A DNA stretch of 64,000 nucleotides from Mucilaginibacter boryungensis. Lineage in GTDB: Bacteria; Bacteroidota; Bacteroidia; Sphingobacteriales; Sphingobacteriaceae. The translations under genes and the position numbers were made by a program. Below the pieces are notes generated by a model that was not told where the DNA came from, did not search any database, and saw only the letters and a list, made by a program, of their open reading frames with translations. Positions 33,636 through 42,416 of this stretch are shown here, in pieces (the stretch's first letter is position 1; the number at the start of each line of letters is the position of its first letter). The DNA lies in the NCBI RefSeq assembly GCF_015221995.1, contig NZ_JADFFM010000001.1:1550001-1614000 (forward strand), read 5' to 3'.

Positions 33636-34694
33636 ATGGGTTCAAGGGTTTCAAACCTTAACATCAATATGTCAAAATTTAAAAAAAATCAAATAATTAG
33701 TACTTTTTCATTACTGGGCCAGCAGTTACTTACCCCTGACGAGGAGTTATCTAACCTTATTAATAGTGAATATTATTATAACGCGTGGTTCACCCCCGAA
33801 AATACATTGCAGGCAATAAAAGCCATTGGGGGTGCACTAAACGAGGCAGATATTGCCACCTGGTTAAATAAGTATCCCGAGCCTGCAAGCGGCAACCCTA
33901 AAAAAGTAGGACTGATATTGGCAGGGAATATACCGCTTGTTGGTTTTCATGATGTGCTTTGCGTACTGGCATCGGGTAACCACGCACTTATAAAAGCTTC
34001 AACCCAGGATGCGCGTTTAATAAAGCATGTATTAAAAATGCTGGTGGCTATTGAGCCTGCTTTCGCTGATCAATTCACTTTTGTAGAACGACTGGTTGAT
34101 TTTGACGCAGTAATAGCCACGGGGAGTAACAATTCATCGCGTTATTTCGATTATTACTTTGGTAAAGTGCCAAATATTATTCGCAAGAACAGGAATAGTG
34201 TGGCGATATTAACAGGCAACGAAACCACCGCTCAGTTAAATGAATTAGGCCATGATATATTTGATTACTTCGGGCTTGGCTGCCGTAATGTATCAAAGCT
34301 ATTGGTACCCGGCGGATATAATTTCAACAAATTTTTCGAATCAATTGAAAGTTATCAACCCATCATCAATCATCATAAATACAATAATAATTACGATTAC
34401 AATAAATCGATATACTTAGTTAATAGTGATAAGCATTTGGATAATGGCTTTTTGTTGGTAAAGGAAGATGAACGTATGGCATCGCCGCTGGCAGTTGTGT
34501 TTTTTGAATATTATAAAGATGAACACGCCGTTAATGCAATGCTATCCCGCGAAAGCGAAAATATACAGTGCATAGTAAGCAATTTGCCTTTGCAGGTAAA
34601 TAACCAGGTGGTTGATTTTGGCCAAAGCCAGCACCCGGCCCTGTGGGATTATGCCGATGGGGTGGATACAATGGATTTTTTGTCAAATCTTTAA
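33636..34694 (+). CDS. Acyl-CoA reductase (LuxC-like aldehyde dehydrogenase superfamily)
   Basis: 352 residues from ATG 33636; ATG 33669 (MSKFKKNQ) is an equally good start, giving 341. The fold is that of aldehyde dehydrogenases reduced to LuxC-like form: GLILAGNIPLVGFHDVLCVLASG (about 89-111) is the cofactor region, VIATGSNNSSRYFDYYFG (155-172) is the clamp, and IRKNRNSVAILTGNET leads to the catalytic GLGCRNVSKL with the thiol Cys. It should reduce fatty acyl-CoA or -ACP to aldehyde using NADPH. The gene diverges from the ferredoxin gene. Substrate chain length is unknown. Confidence 0.88.
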   Translation: MGSRVSNLNINMSKFKKNQIISTFSLLGQQLLTPDEELSNLINSEYYYNAWFTPENTLQAIKAIGGALNEADIATWLNKYPEPASGNPKKVGLILAGNIPLVGFHDVLCVLASGNHALIKASTQDARLIKHVLKMLVAIEPAFADQFTFVERLVDFDAVIATGSNNSSRYFDYYFGKVPNIIRKNRNSVAILTGNETTAQLNELGHDIFDYFGLGCRNVSKLLVPGGYNFNKFFESIESYQPIINHHKYNNNYDYNKSIYLVNSDKHLDNGFLLVKEDERMASPLAVVFFEYYKDEHAVNAMLSRESENIQCIVSNLPLQVNNQVVDFGQSQHPALWDYADGVDTMDFLSNL

Positions 34695-34788
34695 AATAAC
34701 AATACATTTGGGGCAGGGAAGTTAAAAGTAATAAGTCAGATCGATTCTTATAACTTCAGACTAATGGCTTTGGACTAAAGACTTAAGA

Positions 34789-34992
34789 GTGTATATTATA
34801 AAAGTTAAAGGCGTTGCCAAAATACCCGACTATGTGCAGCTGCGCGATGATAGATTTACATTGCTGGCTTATTTTAGGGTAGACCGCCCCGAGAAACACC
34901 TGGATAAAATAGGATTAGGGGAGAAGCAAGCGTACATTATGGATTTGATTAAAGATTTGCCATTTGGCCAGATATTAAAACTTGAGCTATAA
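34789..34992 (+). CDS. Small conserved hypothetical protein upstream of ftsE
   Basis: 67 residues starting with GTG (VYIIKVKGVAKIPDYVQLRDD). The sequence is protein-like, with a clear alternation of charged and hydrophobic residues: RDDRFTLLAYFRVDRPEKHLDKIGLGEKQAYIMDLIKDLPFGQILKLEL. The stop is six bases before the ftsE ATG, so it is probably co-transcribed with ftsE. No known domain is recognised. The upstream 90 bp hold a TTAAGTC-like repeat tract. Confidence 0.7.
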   Translation: MYIIKVKGVAKIPDYVQLRDDRFTLLAYFRVDRPEKHLDKIGLGEKQAYIMDLIKDLPFGQILKLEL

Positions 34993-34998
34993 ATTACC

Positions 34999-35679
34999 AT
35001 GATAGGAAATACCATTATAAAATTGCAGGGTGTGGATGTGTTTCAGCAAAAGCACCTGATACTGTCTAATGTTAATCTGCATATTGATAAGGGCGACTTT
35101 GTGTGGCTGATAGGGCAAACCGGATCGGGCAAAAGCAGTTTGCTGAAGGTAATTTATGGTGATATAGCTATTACCAACGGCGAAGGACATGCCGGCGGGT
35201 ACGATTTAAAAACTTTAGCTACTAAAGATGTGCCTTTTTTGCGCCGTAAGCTGGGCATTGTTTTCCAGGATTTTCAATTACTTACAGACCGGTCGGTTGA
35301 AGATAACCTGCGTTTTGTGATGCGTGCTACAGGCTGGACAGATAAAAACCTGATCACCGAACGCACATTGGATGTGCTGGAGAAGGTAGGCCTGCGCTCT
35401 AAAATAAAAAAAATGCCGCACGAGCTCTCAGGCGGCGAACAGCAACGGGTAGTTATTGCTCGTGCACTGATAAATGACCCCGAAATTATACTGGCCGACG
35501 AGCCAACCGGTAACCTTGATCCGGATACTTCCGAAGAAATTGTAATGCTGCTAAAGCAGATCAGCCAATCGGGCACTTCGGTATTAATAGCCACACACGA
35601 TTATCATATCATCCGTACATTCCCATCGCGTATTATTAAATGCGAGAACGGCAAGGTACTGGAAGATGTGGAGATATAA
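34999..35679 (+). CDS. ftsE: Cell-division ATP-binding protein FtsE
   Basis: 226 residues, the usual FtsE length. Walker [10 protein letters not shown] (39-47), Q-loop [11 protein letters not shown] signature [15 protein letters not shown] (about 142-156) and Walker [16 protein letters not shown] are all complete. FtsE works with the membrane protein FtsX at the division septum to activate peptidoglycan hydrolases. No ftsX is directly downstream here; the next gene is grpE after a 170-bp gap, so ftsX must lie elsewhere. The small gene at 34789 is just upstream. Confidence 0.93.
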   Translation: MIGNTIIKLQGVDVFQQKHLILSNVNLHIDKGDFVWLIGQTGSGKSSLLKVIYGDIAITNGEGHAGGYDLKTLATKDVPFLRRKLGIVFQDFQLLTDRSVEDNLRFVMRATGWTDKNLITERTLDVLEKVGLRSKIKKMPHELSGGEQQRVVIARALINDPEIILADEPTGNLDPDTSEEIVMLLKQISQSGTSVLIATHDYHIIRTFPSRIIKCENGKVLEDVEI

Positions 35680-35750
35680 GTTTTAAGTCTTAAGTGCTAA
35701 GTCTGTTTTGGATTTTTACTTAAGACTTTTTACTTTGAACTAACCGCACT

Positions 35751-35772
35751 GACAGTGCTACCTGTCACTGTC
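35751..35772. promoter_or_regulatory. Inverted repeat upstream of grpE
   Basis: GACAGTG and CACTGTC form a 7-bp inverted repeat with an eight-base centre, 76 bp before the grpE ATG. It is not the CIRCE element bound by HrcA. It could be a heat-shock operator or chance. Confidence 0.3.
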
Positions 35773-35848
35773 CTCCAAAATAAAAACTGCACTGACATCA
35801 TGGCGTAAACCAGCGAATGGCAGGATACTTGTTTTGCAGTATCTGATA

Positions 35849-36436
35849 ATGAAATTTAGCGATATGTTGAAGAAAAAGAAAAAGGAAGATATAGATAATA
35901 CTGATCTGCACGACGAAGTGTCAGGAGAAAATACTAATGACAGCGAGGAAGCGACAGAAAGCGAAAAAACAGTTGCTGCCGGTCCATCTGCTGAGGATAA
36001 ACTGAAGGAAGAAATTGCCCAGGCAAATGATAAATACCTGCGCCTGTATGCCGAGTTTGACAACTTTCGCCGCCGTACCCAAAAGGAGCGCACCGAATTA
36101 TTGCAAACAGCAGGTAAAGAAGTAATTGTTGCCATGTTACCCGTGCTGGATGATTTTGAACGAGCGATAAAAGCCATGGAAAATTCAACCGATGTGAATG
36201 CCGTTAAGGAAGGGGTAGCATTGGTGCAGCATAAATTTAAAAGCATACTTGCCCAAAAAGGCCTGAAAGAAATGGAATCGAAAGGTGCCGCATTTGACGC
36301 GGATATTCACGAGGCCATTACTAACATACCTGCACCAAGCGACGATTTGAAAGGTAAAGTAGTAGATGAATTGGAAAAAGGCTATTACCTTAATGATAAG
36401 GTAGTGCGCTTTGCCAAAGTGGTAGTAGGGGCGTAA
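35849..36436 (+). CDS. grpE: GrpE nucleotide-exchange factor
   Basis: 195 residues from ATG 35849 (MKFSDMLKKKKKEDID); the in-frame TTG at 35834 adds five residues unlike the family. A charged, disordered N-terminal region to about residue 52 leads to the long dimerising helix (EDKLKEEIAQANDKYLRLYAEFDNFRRRTQKER) and then the beta domain with KFKSILAQKGLKEMESKGAAFDADIHEAI. It releases ADP from DnaK and acts as a thermosensor. dnaJ follows 96 bp downstream; dnaK is not in the window. Confidence 0.95.
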   Translation: MKFSDMLKKKKKEDIDNTDLHDEVSGENTNDSEEATESEKTVAAGPSAEDKLKEEIAQANDKYLRLYAEFDNFRRRTQKERTELLQTAGKEVIVAMLPVLDDFERAIKAMENSTDVNAVKEGVALVQHKFKSILAQKGLKEMESKGAAFDADIHEAITNIPAPSDDLKGKVVDELEKGYYLNDKVVRFAKVVVGA

Positions 36437-36440
36437 AAAT

Positions 36441-36525
36441 GATTTCGAAATTCGGAATTGCAATTTCGAATTTGAAAAATTAAACAATTATAAATCCGAG
36501 ATCGAAATTTCGAAATCCGATATAA
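36441..36525. repeat. Imperfect palindromic repeat R8 (TTTCGAAATTC)
   Basis: GATTTCGAAATTCGGAATTG on the left and ATCGAAATTTCGAAATCC on the right are partly complementary around an A+T-rich core. A shorter relative, GGATTTCGAATTTCGAAAG, lies at 59524-59556. It fills the grpE-dnaJ gap. Confidence 0.6.
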
Positions 36526-36532
36526 AAAAGAC

Positions 36533-37693
36533 ATGGCAAAAAGAGATTATTACGATGTACTTGGTGTAGCAAAAGGCTCAAGTGCGGATGATATAAAAAA
36601 GGCGTACCGTAAAATGGCCATCAAATATCACCCGGATAAAAACCCGGGCGATAAACAAGCTGAAGAAAGCTTTAAAGAAGCTGCGGAAGCTTACGAGGTA
36701 TTAAGCAACCCCGAAAAGCGCCAGCGTTATGATCAGTTTGGCCATGCAGCCAATGCGGGGTCGGCAGCAGGCGGCGGGTATGGCGGTGGCATGGATATGA
36801 ATGATATATTCAGCCAGTTTGGCGATATCTTTGGCGGCGGCAGTCCGTTTGAAGGCTTTTTCGGTGGCGGCGGCAGTCGTCAGGGTGGTGGCAGGCGTGT
36901 AGCCCGCGGTAGTAACCTGCGTATTAAGGTGCGGTTAACGCTGGAAGAGATTGCCAACGGTGCCGAAAAGAAAATAAAAGTAAACAAACAGGTATTATGT
37001 AAAGCCTGCGATGGTACCGGCGCTAAAGATAAATCATCGTTTCAAACCTGTAAAACATGTGGTGGCAGCGGCTCGGTACGCCGGGTAACCAATACCATAT
37101 TGGGCCAAATGCAAACTACCAGCACTTGTCCAACTTGTAATGGCGAAGGTTCGCAAATTACCTCAAAATGTAATGTTTGCCATGGCGATGGGGTACAGCG
37201 CGGGGAAGAAACGATCACCATTAACATCCCTGCAGGTGTTAGCGAGGGTATGCAACTGAGCATGAGCGGTAAAGGTAATGCCGCGCCAAGAGGTGGTGTT
37301 CCGGGCGATTTGATCATCCTGATCGAAGAGGTACCGCACGAAACTTTAAAACGCGATGGTAACAATGTGATATACGATATGCATATCAGCTTTATTGATG
37401 CCGCATTGGGTACCAGTATTGAGGTGCCTACTATTGATGGCAAAGCCAACATTAAAATAGAACCCGGCACACAGGGCGGCCGTATTTTGCGTTTAAAAGG
37501 AAAAGGTGTACCAGAAGTAAACTCCTATCACCGGGGCGACCAGTTAGTGCACATTAACATCTGGACGCCAAAAGCATTAAACCGTGAAGAACGCGAATTG
37601 CTGGAGAAACTACAGGATTCGCCAAACTTTAAACCCAACCCAGGCAAGAACGAAAAAAGTTTCTTTGAACGGATGAAGGAATATTTCGAATAA
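36533..37693 (+). CDS. dnaJ: DnaJ co-chaperone
   Basis: 386 residues. The J domain carries His33-Pro34-Asp35 ([11 protein letters not shown]). A Gly/Phe/Ser-rich linker (about 75-125) follows, then a zinc region with four CxxCxGxG motifs: [24 protein letters not shown] and CNVCHGDG (about 150-220). The C-terminal substrate-binding domains and dimerisation tail end with [13 protein letters not shown]. This is the canonical type I DnaJ that hands unfolded proteins to DnaK. It follows grpE in the same direction and ends at a strong terminator. Confidence 0.98.
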   Translation: MAKRDYYDVLGVAKGSSADDIKKAYRKMAIKYHPDKNPGDKQAEESFKEAAEAYEVLSNPEKRQRYDQFGHAANAGSAAGGGYGGGMDMNDIFSQFGDIFGGGSPFEGFFGGGGSRQGGGRRVARGSNLRIKVRLTLEEIANGAEKKIKVNKQVLCKACDGTGAKDKSSFQTCKTCGGSGSVRRVTNTILGQMQTTSTCPTCNGEGSQITSKCNVCHGDGVQRGEETITINIPAGVSEGMQLSMSGKGNAAPRGGVPGDLIILIEEVPHETLKRDGNNVIYDMHISFIDAALGTSIEVPTIDGKANIKIEPGTQGGRILRLKGKGVPEVNSYHRGDQLVHINIWTPKALNREERELLEKLQDSPNFKPNPGKNEKSFFERMKEYFE

Positions 37694-37718
37694 TAATAAT
37701 TCTTTTGTTAAGTAAAAG

Positions 37719-37753
37719 AAAAAGGCTGTATCTTAATCAGATACAGCCTTTTT
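37719..37753. terminator. Bidirectional terminator between dnaJ and the PAP2 gene
   Basis: A 15-bp perfect stem (AAAAAGGCTGTATCT / AGATACAGCCTTTTT) with a five-base loop; A and T tracts on the two sides serve both strands. Confidence 0.92.
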
Positions 37754-37777
37754 AAGTTTAATAAATATGTTACTGCG

Positions 37778-38629
37778 TTAAAATTGTGCCGCGAATTGCA
37801 AGCCCCAGGCCCCATTTTGGTACGATGGTAATATGATGGAGCTTTTTTCAGGTTTCTTTTTCAGGTCTTTCTGTATCTCTTTATCCTGCTTTTTATCTTC
37901 TTCTTTTTCGCGACCTTTTTTAGTTAACCTGTTACGAATTATCGGGTAAACCCAATAAGCCGCTTTTGTAGATAGGATACCAAAACCTGCACCGGCTATA
38001 ACATCGCTAAACCAGTGGTCTTTATGGTAGATACGGAAAATGCCTGTGGTGGTGGCAAAACTATAGCCAATGGCACTATACACAGGCGATACCTTCCCTA
38101 ATTCCTGCGACATGAATTCGGCACCGACAAACGCGTTACCGGTATGGCCGGATGGGAAGGAAAGGTAATCGGAATTATCAGGCCTTAACCTGTGTGTTGC
38201 GTGTTTTATGGCAAAGGTAGACCCTTCCAGCATAAATTGTGCTAAAACGAAGATAAATGTACGGTCGATAAACGTATTTTTGCCATGTACACCTACAAAG
38301 TTTAAACCATACGTTAGCACCACCGGCGTAAATTGGAAAAAGTTTTCCAGTTTGGTTGGGGTAACAATATCATGCCGGTCGGCCTGTCCATATAAATAGC
38401 CGTCAAACCTGTGCAACGGATGAATAACGAGGCTACTAACACCGTAACCCACCATAGCGATAGGCGGTATCAGCGCGCCCGTTTTACTATGCAAATGCTT
38501 AACGGTATCAGGTGCGGTAAACAGATCTTTCTTGATCGTATCCACCACTTTCTTTTTGGTGGTATCGGTAATTTGTGCATTAGCATGTAATGCAGTAACA
38601 CATAATATAAAAAATATGATCTTTTTCAA
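37778..38629 (-). CDS. PAP2 family phosphatase, membrane-linked
   Basis: 283 residues. A signal peptide (MKKIIFFILCVTALHANA) is followed by a hydrophobic core carrying the three PAP2 motifs: KHATHRLRPDN (about residues 142-152), YLSFPSGHTGN (154-164) and IYHKDHWFSDVIAGAGFG (about 200-217). These give phospholipid or undecaprenyl-pyrophosphate phosphatase activity in other members. The C-terminal ~60 residues are Lys/Glu-rich (KKGREKEEDKKQDKEIQKDL). It is oriented against dnaJ. Its substrate is not known. Confidence 0.85.
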   Translation of the reverse strand: MKKIIFFILCVTALHANAQITDTTKKKVVDTIKKDLFTAPDTVKHLHSKTGALIPPIAMVGYGVSSLVIHPLHRFDGYLYGQADRHDIVTPTKLENFFQFTPVVLTYGLNFVGVHGKNTFIDRTFIFVLAQFMLEGSTFAIKHATHRLRPDNSDYLSFPSGHTGNAFVGAEFMSQELGKVSPVYSAIGYSFATTTGIFRIYHKDHWFSDVIAGAGFGILSTKAAYWVYPIIRNRLTKKGREKEEDKKQDKEIQKDLKKKPEKSSIILPSYQNGAWGLQFAAQF

Positions 38630-38690
38630 GGTAGTTAATATTAAGTTAAGGAATAATTAATACAATAATTTGCGCAAAAAAGTTTTAAGG

Positions 38691-39590
38691 TTAATTAATC
38701 TTCCATATCATTATTACCTTATCATCGCCTGTGCTAAGTAACTGGTCCCCGTTCCAGGATAACTTATTTACCGATAGTATGTGGGCCGGGTAACCCTTTT
38801 CGCGACTGATAACTTTTAACAGTCGGAAATCATCGGCATCCCAAATTTTTATGCTTTTATCCATACTGGCCGTAGCAAACATTGGTTGGGTGGGGTGGCA
38901 GGCGATATGATTAATAGCAAACAAATGCGCAGGGATATTTTTGACCAATGTAAATGTTTTCGCATCCCATATTTTTAGTTGCGCGTCGCGCGATCCGGAT
39001 AGAATATACTTACCGTCTGGTGTATAAGCGGTAGTAAATACTGCCATTGTATGGCCCTGTAAGGTAGTAACAGGCGTATAATCTTCAAGATTATAGATAT
39101 TTACCGAATTGTCCCGGCAACCTAAGGCCATGTATTTTTCATCCGGTGAGACTGCAATACTGCGGATAGTATCATGTGATACTTTGACTGTATGCAACAA
39201 CTCCAATGAGTCCAAATGCCAAACGGAAACGGTACCGTCTTCCGAGGCCACCAGCAGTTCTTTTTTTGATGGAACGGACTTGATATCAAACACAGGTTTT
39301 GTGTGGTGATTGAGGCCCTTAATCAGCTTTTGCTGAATAAAATCGAACACCAATACCTGGCCGCTGCGCAAACCGGCAAACAATAACGGATAACCTGCAG
39401 GGCAATGTATCGCATAAACAGAAGCATTAACCGGGAACATCACTTTAATAAAAGCCATATCCTTCAGGCTCCATTCCACCAGGCCTTTATCGTTGCCGCC
39501 CGAGAACAGGATGCCCGGTTTCTGTGATAATTCCAGTGCATAGATAGGGTTGGAGTGCCCGGTAAGTTCGGTTAGTTTTTCTGCTGTCAT
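38691..39590 (-). CDS. WD40 repeat protein (single seven-bladed propeller)
   Basis: 299 residues made of seven WD40 repeats and little else. Blade ends are visible as GLVEWSL, QVLVFDF, TVSVWHL, SVNIYNL, QLKIWDA, SIKIWDA and VIMIWKI, with GH dipeptides at blade starts (LTGHSNP, QGHTMAV). WD40 propellers are protein-interaction platforms; in bacteria they are less common and often linked to signalling. No signal peptide is seen, so it is probably cytoplasmic. No partner gene is evident; the his operon lies downstream on the same strand after repeat R9. Confidence 0.88.
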   Translation of the reverse strand: MTAEKLTELTGHSNPIYALELSQKPGILFSGGNDKGLVEWSLKDMAFIKVMFPVNASVYAIHCPAGYPLLFAGLRSGQVLVFDFIQQKLIKGLNHHTKPVFDIKSVPSKKELLVASEDGTVSVWHLDSLELLHTVKVSHDTIRSIAVSPDEKYMALGCRDNSVNIYNLEDYTPVTTLQGHTMAVFTTAYTPDGKYILSGSRDAQLKIWDAKTFTLVKNIPAHLFAINHIACHPTQPMFATASMDKSIKIWDADDFRLLKVISREKGYPAHILSVNKLSWNGDQLLSTGDDKVIMIWKIN

Positions 39591-39595
39591 TTATT

Positions 39596-39673
39596 AGTTC
39601 ATGGTAGATAGTTCATGGTTCATAATTAAAATAGCGTGGGGATCCATGAACTATTAACTATGAACCATGAACA
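39596..39673. repeat. Inverted repeat R9 (GTTCATGGTTCATA...TATGAACCATGAAC)
   Basis: The outer 14-bp arms are perfect complements and smaller TTCATGG/CCATGAA units are nested inside. Located between the WD40 gene and the end of the his operon. Confidence 0.7.
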
Positions 39674-39675
39674 AG

Positions 39676-40266
39676 CTATTTGTGTCTCGATTCTAAATTC
39701 TTCGCGATAGTTTCAAGTGAAAGCCCCTTCTCGCGCAATAGTACCAGCAAGTGAAACACCAGATCCGATGCTTCGTTGATCAGATCGGTTTCGGTTTCAG
39801 CTAAGGCTGCTATAACAGTTTCAACCCCTTCTTCGCCAACTTTTTGGGCTATTTTGTTTAAACCTTTACTGCGCAGCTTATTCACATACGACCCTTCAAC
39901 CGGGTTATCATAACGGTCGGCAATGATTTGTTCCAGCTGACTGATAAAGTTGTGGTTATAGGCTGTATTAAAGCAACTGCGTGCTCCTGTATGGCAGGTA
40001 GGGCCGTCGGCTTTAACTTTGATCAGGATGGTATCGTTATCGCAATCAACCAATGCTTCTTTAACATGCAAAAAATTATTGCTGGTTTCGCCTTTGGTCC
40101 ATAAACGGTTTTTTGAGCGCGAGAAGAATGTAACTATTTTATCGGTCTGTGTTTTATCCCAGGCTTCCTGGTTCATATAGCCCAGCATCAGTACTTCAAG
40201 CGTATGTTCATCCTGTATCACCACCGGCACCAGGCCATCGGTTGATTTATTGAAATCTATTTCCAT
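39676..40266 (-). CDS. hisI: HisIE: phosphoribosyl-AMP cyclohydrolase / phosphoribosyl-ATP pyrophosphatase
   Basis: 196 residues. The N-terminal HisI part has FFSRSKNRLWTKGETSNNFLHVKEALVDCDNDTILIKV with conserved Cys and metal-binding residues, and GPTCHTGARSC (about 88-98). The C-terminal HisE part has KVGEEGVETVIAALAETETDLINEASDLVFHLLVLL. The fusion catalyses the second and third steps of histidine synthesis. Its first bases overlap the stop of the GNAT gene upstream, and it is the last gene of the operon. Confidence 0.96.
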   Translation of the reverse strand: MEIDFNKSTDGLVPVVIQDEHTLEVLMLGYMNQEAWDKTQTDKIVTFFSRSKNRLWTKGETSNNFLHVKEALVDCDNDTILIKVKADGPTCHTGARSCFNTAYNHNFISQLEQIIADRYDNPVEGSYVNKLRSKGLNKIAQKVGEEGVETVIAALAETETDLINEASDLVFHLLVLLREKGLSLETIAKNLESRHK

Positions 40267-40769
40267 TCTTCTTTTGTAATTGCATAAACAACACCCGGGT
40301 GACAGCCGCAGTCGTCGTTGTGCGAGTATTTTAATCCTAACTTTTTAAATACATTAATGGAAGGGCCGTTATCCTGCATGGCCATCCCTATTATTTTATT
40401 CAGCCCTAACTTATTAAAACCGTAATCTAAACAAGCCCTGGCAGCCTCTGTGGCATACCCTTTGCCCCGGTATTGTTTTAATAACCGATAGCCTATATCC
40501 ACTTCATTTTTATCAGCAAGATATTTTATTCCGCACCAGCCAATGTACTCGCCTGTTTGTTTAATAAAAGTACTTAACCTGCCCATGTTGTACTTATCAT
40601 ACTGATCGTACTCAGCAATAAATCTTTCCGCGTCGGCTAAGGTATTGAATGGCTTATCAGCGGTAAATTTGATCACATCAGGATCGGCATATAGCTCCAT
40701 CATCCCCTTCGCGTCTTCCACATGAAATGGCCGTAATAGCAATCTTTCCGTTTCTAATGTAGGGTGCAT
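40257..40769 (-). CDS. GNAT family acetyltransferase inside the his operon
   Basis: 170 residues. RimJ/RimL-like GNAT: LETERLLLRPFHVEDAKGMMELYAD at the N-terminus, YRLLKQYRGKGYATEAARACLDYGF (about 97-121, R-G-K-G-Y-A acetyl-CoA loop) and NGPSINVFKKLGLKY near the C-terminus. The gene lies between hisF (five-base gap) and hisIE (10-base overlap). It is not part of histidine synthesis; it may be a passenger or acetylate a histidine-related product. Substrate is unknown. Confidence 0.86.
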   Translation of the reverse strand: MHPTLETERLLLRPFHVEDAKGMMELYADPDVIKFTADKPFNTLADAERFIAEYDQYDKYNMGRLSTFIKQTGEYIGWCGIKYLADKNEVDIGYRLLKQYRGKGYATEAARACLDYGFNKLGLNKIIGMAMQDNGPSINVFKKLGLKYSHNDDCGCHPGVVYAITKEEWK

Positions 40770-40774
40770 GTCTC

Positions 40775-41527
40775 TTATCTTACTTCTATATTTTTATTTC
40801 TTAATGCTGTCTTTAAATCGGGTATCAATATTTCGCCATAATGGAATACTGATGCCGCCAGGGCCGCGTCTACATCCGTTTTTTTAAATACATCTGCAAA
40901 ATGCCCTATAGACCCGGCACCTCCCGAAGCTATTACCGGGATGTGCACAGCATCGTTCACTACTTTAAGTAAGCCGTTATCAAAACCAGCCTTTGTGCCG
41001 TCATGATCCATGGATGTCAGCAGGATTTCACCTGCGCCACGGTCTTCGGCCTCCAATATCCATTGCAATGTTTCCTTGTCGGTAGGGATGCGCCCGCCGT
41101 TCAGGTGAACAATGTTGTTTTTGCCATCATAACGGGTATCAACGGCCACTATCACAAACTGCACCCCAAAGGCCTTCGCTAATTCATCAATTAAAGCCGG
41201 TGTACGCACCGCGGCCGAGTTTATGGATACTTTGTCGGCCCCGGCGTTTAAAAGCGCCTCAGCGTCCGCTATTTCGTTTATACCGCCTCCAATAGTGAAG
41301 GGGATGTTGATTTGACGTGCTACGGCTTTCACCAACTCAATCATGGTCTTACGGCGTTCGTGCGTAGCAGTGATATCCAGGAACACTAATTCGTCGGCAC
41401 CCTGCTGCGAATAGTTCCAGGCCAGTTCTACCGGGTCGCCGGCATCGCGCAGATCGACGAAGTTAACGCCTTTTACAGTGCGCCCGTCTTTTACATCTAA
41501 GCAAGGGATAATGCGTTTTGCTAACAT
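40775..41527 (-). CDS. hisF: HisF: imidazole glycerol phosphate synthase, cyclase subunit
   Basis: 250 residues. TIM barrel with the catalytic Asp11 in [16 protein letters not shown] and Asp130 in [11 protein letters not shown], and both phosphate-binding loops GGGI and ASGGAG. It uses ammonia from HisH to make IGP and AICAR. It lies downstream of hisA across a 136-bp gap that holds an R1 repeat. Confidence 0.97.
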   Translation of the reverse strand: MLAKRIIPCLDVKDGRTVKGVNFVDLRDAGDPVELAWNYSQQGADELVFLDITATHERRKTMIELVKAVARQINIPFTIGGGINEIADAEALLNAGADKVSINSAAVRTPALIDELAKAFGVQFVIVAVDTRYDGKNNIVHLNGGRIPTDKETLQWILEAEDRGAGEILLTSMDHDGTKAGFDNGLLKVVNDAVHIPVIASGGAGSIGHFADVFKKTDVDAALAASVFHYGEILIPDLKTALRNKNIEVR

Positions 41528-41546
41528 ATGCTATTGTTCCCAACCC

Positions 41547-41634
41547 GTCATGCGAGGAGTGAAGCGACGTGGCAATCACCGGTTTACAGAGCGACTCTGC
41601 TTATTGGGGATTGCCACGCTACGCTCGCAATGAC
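41547..41634. repeat. Palindromic repeat R1 between hisA and hisF
   Basis: GTCATGCGAGGAGTGAAGCG and CGCTACGCTCGCAATGAC delimit it; inner arms GGCAATC and GATTGCC pair. The left arm has lost TT relative to other copies. Confidence 0.8.
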
Positions 41635-41663
41635 GTGCTGGCGTGTTGCGCCTTCGGCGCAGT

Positions 41664-42413
41664 TTAAATACTTATCAATGATTTTAAATTCCAGTTCTGT
41701 ATTTCTTCGATGCTGATGCGGCCTTCATAGATGGCCTTACCAACCACACACGATTCTACTTTTATTTCGCTTAATGCTTCAATATCGGCTAAAGATGATA
41801 CACCGCCCGAAGCGATTAATTTGATAAATGGCGAATGGTCAAGCAGTTTGGTGTACAGGTCAATCCCTGCACCACCCAATTTACCGTCTTTATTAATATC
41901 TGTGCACAGAAAACGATAAAAACCAAGCGCCAGGCACTTATCTACATAATCCATTAATTTTATAGGCGAGCTTTCCATCCAGCCCGAGTATTTTATCACT
42001 TCGTCCAACACGTCAATAGCAATAACGATTTGATCTGAATAGCCGTCACTCCCAGCAAAGGCTTTGCTTAGGTCGGCTAAAAAGGTGGGGTTGGTGATGG
42101 CTTGTGTACCCACAATAACACGGTGGATACCAGCATCTAATAACTCCTTAACTTTATCAATACTGCGCACGCCGCCGCCATATTGCACCTTCATCTCCGT
42201 TTTACGGATCACATTGAACAAGTACTCTTGGTTACTGAAATCACCTTTAGCGCCATTCAGGTCTATAACATGTATAAAACTGGTGCCGTTACTTTGGTAC
42301 TGTGCAATCATCTCTTCCAGTGTAACATCATAATTAGTTACCTGTCCGTAATCGCCTTCGCGTAAGCGCACCACCTTTTTATCTAAAATATCTATTGCGG
42401 GAATAATGTACAT
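41664..42413 (-). CDS. hisA: HisA: phosphoribosylformimino-AICAR-P isomerase
   Basis: 249 residues. TIM barrel with catalytic Asp8 in IIPAIDILDKKVVRL and Asp in ICTDINKDG-like loop (LCTDINKDGKLGGAG), and phosphate-binding GGGV and ASGGVSS. It opens the ribose ring of ProFAR. Only three bases separate its start from the hisH stop. Confidence 0.96.
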   Translation of the reverse strand: MYIIPAIDILDKKVVRLREGDYGQVTNYDVTLEEMIAQYQSNGTSFIHVIDLNGAKGDFSNQEYLFNVIRKTEMKVQYGGGVRSIDKVKELLDAGIHRVIVGTQAITNPTFLADLSKAFAGSDGYSDQIVIAIDVLDEVIKYSGWMESSPIKLMDYVDKCLALGFYRFLCTDINKDGKLGGAGIDLYTKLLDHSPFIKLIASGGVSSLADIEALSEIKVESCVVGKAIYEGRISIEEIQNWNLKSLISI

Positions 42414-42416
42414 AAG

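Noticed and set aside
35681..35740. TTAAGTCTTAAGT/ACTTAAGACTT inverted repeat after ftsE as a terminator; similar tract at 34730-34788
   Set aside because: Low-complexity A+T sequence with weak pairing; it looks like a simple intergenic repeat.
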